NCBI GenBank assembly: GCA_025996865.1
Contig: BNTV01000053.1
Coordinates: 1 to 30,815 of the forward strand
Direction: 5' to 3'
Origin: Bacteroidia bacterium
GTDB taxonomy: Bacteria; Bacteroidota; Bacteroidia; Bacteroidales; Azobacteroidaceae
DNA: 30,815 bases
The notes under the pieces: model-generated
Seen by the model: only the letters and a program-made list of their open reading frames with translations
What the model was told of the DNA's origin: nothing
The model's database searches: none
In this document: positions 25,919 through 30,815 of the stretch, in pieces
How the letters are laid out: every line of letters starts with the position of its first letter
How positions within the stretch are numbered: position 1 is the first letter of the stretch
Made by a program: the position numbers and the translations under genes

Positions 25919-25950
25919 GCAAAAGTAATCATTTTCCATCAAATGGCAAA
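25919..25950 (-). promoter_or_regulatory. Promoter of the RAYT gene
   Basis: On the minus strand, TTTG (25950-25947), 19 bases and TACTTTTGC (25927-25919) match the Bacteroidetes promoter. The start codon follows about 31 bases later. The right REP-like arm begins 5 bases upstream of the -33 box. Confidence 0.65.
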
Positions 25951-25955
25951 AGAAC

Positions 25956-26035
25956 TTCAACCCACTACGGGGTTGCGGAGAGAGGGGGAGCCATCTACCC
26001 CGCACTGCGCTTCGCTTGTACGGGGTTATCAAAAT
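25956..26035. repeat. Right ~80-bp REP-like repeat flanking the RAYT gene
   Basis: Inverted copy of 25351-25431, about 85% identical by eye. It includes the stem TACCCCGCACTGCGCTTCGC / TTGTACGGGGTTA. Just outside are ACCCCATACGGGGT and GACCGTACGGTC palindromes (about 26039-26072). Confidence 0.85.
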
Positions 26036-26147
26036 TGCACCCCATACGGGGTGGGTTAAAGACCGTACGGTCTATTTTTAATGCGTTCACCCTGAATATA
26101 GGAACTCAAAAAAAGAATTAACCATCTTTGCATTTAAATGAAACAAA

Positions 26148-26195
26148 ATGAAAGGTAGAAAATTAGTATTATACTTGGATACTTCTGTAATATAA
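26148..26195 (+). pseudogene. 5' remnant of a PIN-domain toxin gene
   Basis: A 15-codon frame MKGRKLVLYLDTSVI ends in TAA. The YLDTSV segment is the N-terminal strand of PIN-domain nucleases and contains their first metal-binding Asp. The remaining ~120 residues are absent. The sequence is cut off just before the ~185-bp direct repeat that starts at 26210. A near-consensus -7 box (CATCTTTGC, 26123-26131) remains upstream. The call rests on a short match. Confidence 0.5.
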
Positions 26196-26209
26196 ATAAA
26201 ATTGAAATT

Positions 26210-26394
26210 GATACGGATTTTCTTTCAATGAACAATTTTTTATTGAAATTTTCGTGCAAACCAATCTGTCAAAGAACGCTCTTTAAAATTGTCTGAACCA
26301 TGATTTTAATAAGATTTTTATGATTGCCATGATTGAAGAAAAAAATCCTGAAAATCTTTTTAATCCTGTAAAAATCATGGTTCAGACGTTTGCC
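26210..26394. repeat. ~185-bp direct repeat, copy 1
   Basis: This stretch recurs at 27328-27512 with about seven differences. It contains a perfect 17-bp inverted repeat: GTCTGAACCATGATTTT (26291-26307) and AAAATCATGGTTCAGAC (26371-26387). This copy is cut at the -7 box that copy 2 keeps, so it carries only part of a promoter. Confidence 0.9.
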
Positions 26395-26510
26395 ACGTCG
26401 CCTCGCGCAAGCGACGACAGCTCTACGATGTCGGCGGCTATCTCCTTGTTCCTCTCGCAACCTGCAAAAACACAGGTGCACAGGAGCAATATGTATGTCT
26501 TTCTCTTCAT
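26382..26510 (-). pseudogene. Remnant of a second clostripain-like lipoprotein gene (signal peptide)
   Basis: The 42-residue frame starts MKRKTYILLLCTCVFAGCER, closely matching the start of the C11 lipoprotein encoded at 25300 (MKKKTYILLLCFCILAGCER). After the lipobox and ERN the homology stops, and the frame ends at a TGA inside the direct repeat. The catalytic domain is gone. The region 26511-26752 that follows has no convincing gene. Confidence 0.75.
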
Positions 26511-26752
26511 TAAACATGAACCAATTGGGCATTACTACTCACAAAAAAAAGCGCATAAATCGCTGATATACTGGTTTACACGCTTTATGCTGTTGCTAAA
26601 ATGGGCTTATGCGATATGCTCCTACAGCTTATTCATTTTTCCAATGAATCATATCGTAGAACCCTGTCCCTCAGACTCCAAGGCAACGCCGAAACGTCCT
26701 ATAAGGAATGACGGATATGAATTTAATGATTTTTGATAGGGTATGCAGTCTT

Positions 26753-26977
26753 TTATACTAACTCAAACGTATTTTTTACTCGAGCATATCTCTTTTCTAT
26801 CCCTTGTATAGGAGTATATGCCGACTGTTTCCGTTCTAATGTTGGAAAATCTTTTTCCTTAAATTCCAATTTGAAATTATCCGGAAGTTTTTCTATTTCG
26901 GCTTCATTATCAAGCAAATAATTTACAAAATCGAATGTCAAGCCGATGTTCCTTACTACGGTTTCTTTGTGCGTCAT
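26753..26977 (-). CDS. Small DUF5647-like protein
   Basis: This 74-residue acidic protein has the pattern NIGLTFDFVNYLLDNEAEIE, then KLPDNFKLEF and a C-terminal ARVKNTFELV. From memory this resembles DUF5647. It begins one base after the stop of the gene upstream, so the two are certainly co-transcribed and probably coupled. No catalytic motif is seen. A role as the partner of a toxin-antitoxin-like pair is possible but unsupported by motif. Confidence 0.6.
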   Translation of the reverse strand: MTHKETVVRNIGLTFDFVNYLLDNEAEIEKLPDNFKLEFKEKDFPTLERKQSAYTPIQGIEKRYARVKNTFELV

Positions 26978-26978
26978 A

Positions 26979-27302
26979 TTATTTTGTTTTAATTTTTTTA
27001 ATATATCGTTCTCTGTACCATTCCCATCGGTCTTTCAAATCTTGTTCAGCATATTTTGATGCCGTTTTCAATGAATCCATCTCGATGGATTGTTTTTCTT
27101 TGTCACCGTTGGGAAATAAAACATCTCTATGAAAAAATCCATGTGCACAATCGTAACGAACAATGGCTATCCATTGATTATCAATAAGGGTTTCATATTG
27201 ATACATTATATCCGTCAAATCACCATTATCGGTTAGCAACCGCACGCGAATACGATTTTGGTCGTATTCATCTAATGATGATATAAATTCGATTGTCTTC
27301 AT
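26979..27302 (-). CDS. Small DUF7718-like protein
   Basis: The frame is open to 27377, but the ATG at 27302 is preferred because the promoter at 27323-27353 lies upstream of it. The 107-residue protein contains RIRVRLLTDNGDLTDIMYQY, WIAIVRYDCAHGFFHRD and a helical tail DLKDRWEWYRERY. From memory this resembles DUF7718. The conserved RYD.AHGFFHRD block could hold a functional site, but no activity can be assigned. It is the first gene of a two-gene operon. Confidence 0.62.
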   Translation of the reverse strand: MKTIEFISSLDEYDQNRIRVRLLTDNGDLTDIMYQYETLIDNQWIAIVRYDCAHGFFHRDVLFPNGDKEKQSIEMDSLKTASKYAEQDLKDRWEWYRERYIKKIKTK

Positions 27303-27322
27303 AGATAAAATGCCGTAAGACT

Positions 27323-27353
27323 GCAAAGATACGGATTTTCTTTCAACGAACAA
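27323..27353 (-). promoter_or_regulatory. Promoter of the small two-gene operon
   Basis: On the minus strand TTG (27353-27351), 19 bases and TATCTTTGC (27331-27323) match the Bacteroidetes promoter, 21 bases before the ATG at 27302. Most of it lies inside the direct repeat copy 2. Confidence 0.65.
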
Positions 27354-27512
27354 TTTTTCATTGAAATTTTCGTGCAAACCAATCTGTCAAAGAACGCTTT
27401 TTAAAATTGTCTGAACCTTGATTTTAATAAGATTTTCATGATTGCCATGATTGAAGAAAAAAATCCTGAAAATCTTTTTAATCCTGTAAAAATCATGGTT
27501 CAGACATTTGCT
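27328..27512. repeat. ~185-bp direct repeat, copy 2
   Basis: Same element as 26210-26394, with the imperfect counterpart of the 17-bp inverted repeat (GTCTGAACCTTGATTTT and AAAATCATGGTTCAGAC). It carries the promoter of the gene at 27302 at one edge. A related partial sequence (AATCATGGTTCAGAC) occurs in the signal peptide coding region of the gene at 30438. Confidence 0.9.
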
Positions 27513-27534
27513 ACCTTGCTCAAGGAACGATGAA

Positions 27535-29244
27535 CTATTGCACCCACACCACGCGGAACCCGATGTAGTCGCTAGCGTCGTCGGGATCGCCGAGGTCGCG
27601 ATACGCGGAGCGGCAAAGCCGAGCGTAGTAGTTCCAGTAGCCGCCGCGAAGCACGCGGTAGGAGCCGGTAGCAGGACCGGCAGGATCGGTCATAGCCCCG
27701 CCATTGTAATAACTGCTGCTGTACCTATCGCTGCACCACTCTAATACATTGCCGTGCATGTCGTAAAGACCGTAATTGTTTGCATCAGGATAACTGCCAA
27801 CGGCGGTGGTCCCCCCTTTGTAGAGGCTGCTTTGCGTTGCATCATAATAGCTGCCCGGAGAGGTATAATCCAAATCGTAAGGATACGTTGCCTGAAAATT
27901 AGCCATATCGACTGTCAGCTTCCTGCCCGTGCCGATACCGAAAGGCAGGGTATTGACCTCGGTGGCCTTATCCGGGTAATCGCCGCGGCAGGCGTATTCC
28001 CACTGCGCCTCGGTGGGCAACGAACCGCCCGCCCAACGGGCATATTCATCCGCGCCGTACCACGTCACGTAAATCACAGGGTGGTTATCATAGCCGCTTG
28101 CAGGAACCCACTTGCTGTTACCGACGTCCCAGTTAAGACCCCAGTTGGAACTGCCGCTGCTCGCCTTGATTAATATTTCGGCAGGATATGATCCGGATGC
28201 CCATTTACCATCGCTCCCGATATTGTTAGCGTTCAGAAACGCCGCATATTGTGCATTGGTAACCTGATACCTGCCCATATAAAAATCCTTGGTCAGCGTT
28301 ACCTTATGCTGCGTTTCATCACTATAGCGGTTCGGCTCGGTGGACGGGCTGCCCATCATAAACGTCCCCTTGGGAATATAGGCTACGGGAATGTCCCTGA
28401 TATGCGTCCTGACTGCCGTTACATCGCTTGTACTGCCTGCGTCCCACTGTGCGCCGTTAGCGGTTACTGTAACCGTGAGCGCGCTGTTTTCTACGGTTAT
28501 GTCGAAAGTGTAGGATTTGCCGGCTTCAAGATTGAGCGAGGAGGGCTTCCAGAAATAGTCCTTGCCTGCGAGGGTAACTTTCAGGACATCCTCATTGGTG
28601 TAACTTCTGGGAACAAGCAGGGCGGTGCAGGAAATGCTGGTTTGGTACGGGGCTATCGCATTGCTGCCGCCGCTGACGGTCAGCGCCCCGGTCGCCGTGT
28701 TCACATTCGCGGTTGTATAGCCGTAAAGGGTAACGGTTGCGCCTGTTATGTTTGCTATGCCTGCGCCTGCGGTCAGCGTTGCCGTTACCTTTGCCGTTTT
28801 GTGCCTGAAGGTAAGTTTTTTTGTCGTCGCATAATTGTCTTTGGTAATGCCCGATACCGCTTCCGCATGGATAAAGTCGGCTGCCTGTATGCCTGCGCTC
28901 TGGTCGGCAGGATAGGAGTAGGAAGCAGGATACCACGCATAAGCGTCAACGGAAGCATAGTCGTTCCAGAGCCGCGAGGCGCAGGTGAGCGTCCCGTCTG
29001 TTGCCGCCGTGAAATCATACGCCGTTCCGTTTACATTCACGCGCACCGTTTCCCCTCCCGTCCACGTTCCGTTGGAGGTGGCGCGGGTTTGCGGCGCATC
29101 GGTTTGGGCGGACAGGGTCAGTAGAGACGCGATTAATCGCGTCTCTACGCCGTCGTCCTGCGAGCAGGAGGCGAGGATGGCCGCCGCTGCAGCCAGGGCG
29201 GTGAATGCCTTTAATGATTTGAAAAATACAGGGTAATTATTCAT
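27535..29244 (-). CDS. Fimbrillin-like lipoprotein with C-terminal FGE-sulfatase/C-type-lectin domain (DGR target candidate)
   Basis: This 569-residue lipoprotein has a lipobox LASC (Cys27) followed by SQDDG and a palindrome-encoded VETRLIASL. Residues about 42-275 look like a fimbrillin-like domain (AYAWYPASYSY, LTFRHKTAKVTATL, GKSYTFDITVE). Residues about 284-569 are an FGE-sulfatase (SUMF1-like) module: IPKGTFMMGSPS, YQVTNAQYAAFLN, LPTEAQWEYACRGDYP, YGLYDMHGNVLEWC and the final GFRVV. The residue matching the first active-site Cys of true formylglycine-generating enzymes is Tyr, so catalysis is unlikely and the fold probably binds ligands. Its last 114 bases are a candidate variable region. 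It is 30 bases downstream of a paralogue in the same direction. Confidence 0.88.
   Translation of the reverse strand: MNNYPVFFKSLKAFTALAAAAAILASCSQDDGVETRLIASLLTLSAQTDAPQTRATSNGTWTGGETVRVNVNGTAYDFTAATDGTLTCASRLWNDYASVDAYAWYPASYSYPADQSAGIQAADFIHAEAVSGITKDNYATTKKLTFRHKTAKVTATLTAGAGIANITGATVTLYGYTTANVNTATGALTVSGGSNAIAPYQTSISCTALLVPRSYTNEDVLKVTLAGKDYFWKPSSLNLEAGKSYTFDITVENSALTVTVTANGAQWDAGSTSDVTAVRTHIRDIPVAYIPKGTFMMGSPSTEPNRYSDETQHKVTLTKDFYMGRYQVTNAQYAAFLNANNIGSDGKWASGSYPAEILIKASSGSSNWGLNWDVGNSKWVPASGYDNHPVIYVTWYGADEYARWAGGSLPTEAQWEYACRGDYPDKATEVNTLPFGIGTGRKLTVDMANFQATYPYDLDYTSPGSYYDATQSSLYKGGTTAVGSYPDANNYGLYDMHGNVLEWCSDRYSSSYYNGGAMTDPAGPATGSYRVLRGGYWNYYARLCRSAYRDLGDPDDASDYIGFRVVWVQ
27553..27666 (-). 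other. Candidate DGR variable region 1
   Basis: These 38 codons (residues 527-564, ending IGFR) align without gaps to 29293-29406 in the paralogue. Fourteen codons differ, giving 21 base differences, all at codon positions 1 or 2; all 38 third positions are identical. Most variable codons are NNC, as expected if a template with AAC codons were copied with adenine mutagenesis. Confidence 0.75.
29121..29148. repeat. 28-bp perfect palindrome inside the lipoprotein gene
   Basis: The half-site GTAGAGACGCGATT is followed by its exact reverse complement. It is in frame right after the lipobox linker and encodes VETRLIASL. It is identical to the palindrome at 30534-30561. Confidence 0.95.
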
Positions 29245-29274
29245 ATTCTTTTCTGTTTAATAATTTAAATTGAA

Positions 29275-30363
29275 CTAAGGGACAAACACGACGCGGAACC
29301 CGATGTAGCTGTAAACGATGACGGGATCGGCGTAGTAGCGATACGCGGAGCGGCAACCCTGAGCGTCGTAGTCCCAGCCGCCGCCGCGAAGCACGCGGCG
29401 GGAGCCAGGATTAGGGCTTACGGGGTCGGTTACGACACCGGTTCCGTATGCCGCCGTGCCGTTCCAGGAATCCTCGCACCATTCTCCCACATTCCCGTGC
29501 ATGTCGTACAGTCCCCAGGCGTTGCCGCTGCCGGATGTTGTTGTGCCTACGGCGTGCGTGGAGTTGCCGGAATTAACGTTATACCACATGTAACCGCCGT
29601 CTGCTGAAGCGCCATAGCTGTATGCCGTGCTTGTCCCCGCACGGCAGGCGTATTCCCACTGCGCCTCAGTCGGCAACGAGCCGCCAATCCACCCGGCAAA
29701 TGCTTTTGCTCCGTACCAACGAACATAAACTACCGGAAAATTTTCCTTGCCCGAAGCAGGCTCCCATTTGTCAACGTTCCATCTCACGCCCCATTGGCTG
29801 CGGCTGTTTTGTGTACAGTCAAAGATATAGGTTTGCGACCCGTCACTTGTCAGGTTGCCCTGCCCGTTGCTGCCTATGCCATTCGCGTTCAGGAACGCCG
29901 CGTACTGCGCATTGGTTATCTCGTAACGGCTCATGTAAAAGTCTTGGGTCAACGTTACCTGATGCTGCGTTTCATTCGAATATCGCCCTGCCTCGCCGGA
30001 AGGGCTGCCCATCATAAACGTCCCCTTGGGGATAGCAACTGCTTCTATTCCGTTTATCGTCTTGCTGATAATAGGGGATTTAACATCTATTTTTGTGTAT
30101 TTTCCCGCCGTAAGGGTTACGCCTATCTTTTCCCATGCCATGGTTTCGCCGAGGTAGCTATAGCCGCCGCTCAGGGTCACGCCTGTTTGGGGTTTCGCTA
30201 TATAGCGGTAGCCGGCGCCGATTTTGCAGGGCGTAACGGTGGTTGTTCCTGCTTTTAAGGTTACGGCGGTTGCGGTTGCGGGCAGCGACACTTCTATCAG
30301 CGCAAGGGCGTGGGCCAGCCCGATAGTGAGCGTTGTACTGGATACCGCGCCTGCGCCGGTCAT
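29275..30363 (-). CDS. FGE-sulfatase/C-type-lectin protein lacking its N-terminus (DGR target candidate)
   Basis: The 362-residue frame begins inside a fimbrillin-like domain: the frame is open to 30423 and reads FFAPKADQSAYTDYTSSDL before the first ATG. No signal peptide or lipobox is present, so the gene is 5'-truncated. The fimbrillin-like part (AHALALIEVSLPAT, GYRYIAKPQTGVTL) runs to about residue 105. The FGE module follows (IPKGTFMMGSPSGE, YEITNAQYAAFLN, LPTEAQWEYACRAG, GLYDMHGNVGEWCEDSW and final GFRVV). The first active-site Cys of FGE is replaced by Tyr. The last 114 bases form the second candidate variable region. Whether it is expressed is doubtful unless the rearrangement at about 30420 is reversible. 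Confidence 0.75.
   Translation of the reverse strand: MTGAGAVSSTTLTIGLAHALALIEVSLPATATAVTLKAGTTTVTPCKIGAGYRYIAKPQTGVTLSGGYSYLGETMAWEKIGVTLTAGKYTKIDVKSPIISKTINGIEAVAIPKGTFMMGSPSGEAGRYSNETQHQVTLTQDFYMSRYEITNAQYAAFLNANGIGSNGQGNLTSDGSQTYIFDCTQNSRSQWGVRWNVDKWEPASGKENFPVVYVRWYGAKAFAGWIGGSLPTEAQWEYACRAGTSTAYSYGASADGGYMWYNVNSGNSTHAVGTTTSGSGNAWGLYDMHGNVGEWCEDSWNGTAAYGTGVVTDPVSPNPGSRRVLRGGGWDYDAQGCRSAYRYYADPVIVYSYIGFRVVFVP
29293..29406 (-). other. Candidate DGR variable region 2
   Basis: Partner of the region at 27553-27666. It ends at the same IGFR codons, and silent differences reappear immediately beyond it (GTC versus GTG in the next codon). Upstream of it the two genes also differ at third positions. 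Confidence 0.75.
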
Positions 30364-30437
30364 CAGGTCGGAGGACGTGTAGTCGGTGTAAGCGCTCTGG
30401 TCGGCTTTGGGCGCAAAGAAAAATTAAAAGTAAAGAT

Positions 30438-30815
30438 ATGATGAACAGTAAAAAATTATTCAAAAGAATCCTGTCAATCATGATAATCCCGTTAATCATG
30501 GTTCAGACAAATTCCTGCACGCAGGACGACGACGTAGAGACGCGATTAATCGCGTCTCTACAAATTAACGTAACCGCACAGGACTTCGCGTCCGATAATC
30601 CCGAAACACGCGCTTCGGAAAGCGGCTATGTCACCACCTTCATTTCCGGCGACAAAATCGGCATTACCGTTCTTTCAAGCGCCAACGCCATTTTGCAGGA
30701 CAACATCCCCTGCACCTACAACGGCACAGCGTGGACGCCCGACGCCGGAGCGACGATAACCAACGTCACCGGCGGCGCCTACCTTGCTTACTACCCGTAC
30801 AGCGCAACAATGAAC
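30438..30815 (+). CDS. Fimbrillin-like lipoprotein, N-terminal part (runs off the window)
   Basis: The frame of 126 codons is open to the last base. Tandem ATGs at 30438 and 30441 start a signal peptide with a lipobox-like NSC near residue 27, then TQDDD and the palindrome-encoded VETRLIASL. The mature part has fimbrillin-like features (NPETRASESGYVTTF, GDKIGITVLSS, LAYYPYSATMN). Upstream is not a promoter but the interrupted 5' end of the minus-strand gene. The domain stops just where that gene's remaining piece begins (FFAPKADQSAY), so the two look like halves of one gene type. Part of the signal peptide is encoded by a repeat also seen at 26361-26387. Confidence 0.8.
   Translation, partial: MMNSKKLFKRILSIMIIPLIMVQTNSCTQDDDVETRLIASLQINVTAQDFASDNPETRASESGYVTTFISGDKIGITVLSSANAILQDNIPCTYNGTAWTPDAGATITNVTGGAYLAYYPYSATMN
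30534..30561. repeat. 28-bp perfect palindrome in the fimbrillin-like gene
   Basis: Identical to the palindrome at 29121-29148 and at the same place in the protein, directly after the lipobox linker, encoding VETRLIASL. Confidence 0.95.

Noticed and set aside
25889..26032. Longer N-terminus for the RAYT
   Set aside because: It would be encoded by the REP-like repeat and the promoter; the family start is the ATG at 25888.
22774..26035. CRISPR array
   Set aside because: The repeats are inverted, few and much longer than CRISPR repeats, with genes rather than regular spacers between them; no cas gene is visible.
26320..26736. Plus-strand open frame of 138 codons
   Set aside because: It runs through the direct repeat and antisense to the lipoprotein remnant and shows no recognisable protein features; the part after 26560 has a hydrophobic run but no clear start or homology.
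27754..29124. Long plus-strand frames opposite the FGE-like gene
   Set aside because: They are antisense shadows in a GC-rich region; the minus-strand products have clear domain signatures.
27535..30363. True formylglycine-generating (sulfatase-maturating) enzymes
   Set aside because: The first active-site cysteine position is Tyr in both proteins, no sulfatase gene is nearby, and the variable C-terminus fits a binding domain better.
1..30815. DGR reverse transcriptase or template repeat in the window
   Set aside because: No frame shows reverse-transcriptase motifs, and the variable-region borders occur only at the two gene ends, so these parts must be elsewhere if they exist.

Overview
The window looks like a Bacteroidales chromosome segment. 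Three things point there: SusC/SusD outer-membrane uptake genes, a giant surface protein with a type IX secretion (T9SS) style C-terminus, and repeated Bacteroidetes-type promoters (TTTG or TTG, 19 bases, then TAnnTTTG). It opens with the last ~71 bases of a 5S rRNA.

Layout. (1) 0.1-2.8 kb: a two-component pair on the minus strand, a TPR/HisKA_3 sensor kinase followed by a LuxR-type regulator. (2) 3.0-8.5 kb: a beta-helix secreted protein and a 1504-residue repeat-rich T9SS-like adhesin, probably one operon. (3) 8.5-9.4 kb: a scar where the 3' part of ribosomal protein L19 abuts a decayed IS1634-like transposase. (4) 9.5-22.6 kb, all plus strand: a sulfite/nitrite reductase with a TusA domain, a PstS-like binding protein, SusC, SusD, a secreted double cyanophycinase-like peptidase and a periplasmic M14 carboxypeptidase-like protein. 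The reductase gene and the binding-protein gene share an operator-like inverted repeat at exactly the same distance from their promoters. This suggests one regulon, perhaps uptake of a sulfur- or peptide-containing nutrient. (5) 22.6-27.5 kb: an accessory patchwork. It holds a DUF3791/DUF3990 toxin-antitoxin-like pair between 113-bp inverted repeats, a clostripain-like lipoprotein, a REP-associated tyrosine transposase (RAYT) between related inverted repeats, remnants of a PIN toxin gene and of a second clostripain-like lipoprotein, a ~185-bp direct repeat, and a second pair of small genes. (6) 27.5-30.8 kb: GC-richer genes for fimbrillin-like lipoproteins with C-terminal FGE-sulfatase (C-type-lectin-like) domains.

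The most exciting signal is in region 6. The last ~114 bases of the two FGE-like genes carry the signature of diversity-generating retroelement (DGR) variable regions: 14 of 38 codons differ, yet all 38 third positions are identical and every change is at codon position 1 or 2. No reverse transcriptase or template repeat is visible here, so they would act from elsewhere in the genome. In addition, the upstream FGE gene lacks its N-terminal half, while a matching fimbrillin-like N-terminus starts head-to-head on the opposite strand, suggesting an inversion or other rearrangement.

A second notable system is a family of 26-28-bp palindromes with GTAGAGACG ends. They sit inside or at the end of coding regions; three are in frame, and two of these encode the same VETRLIASL peptide just after a lipobox.
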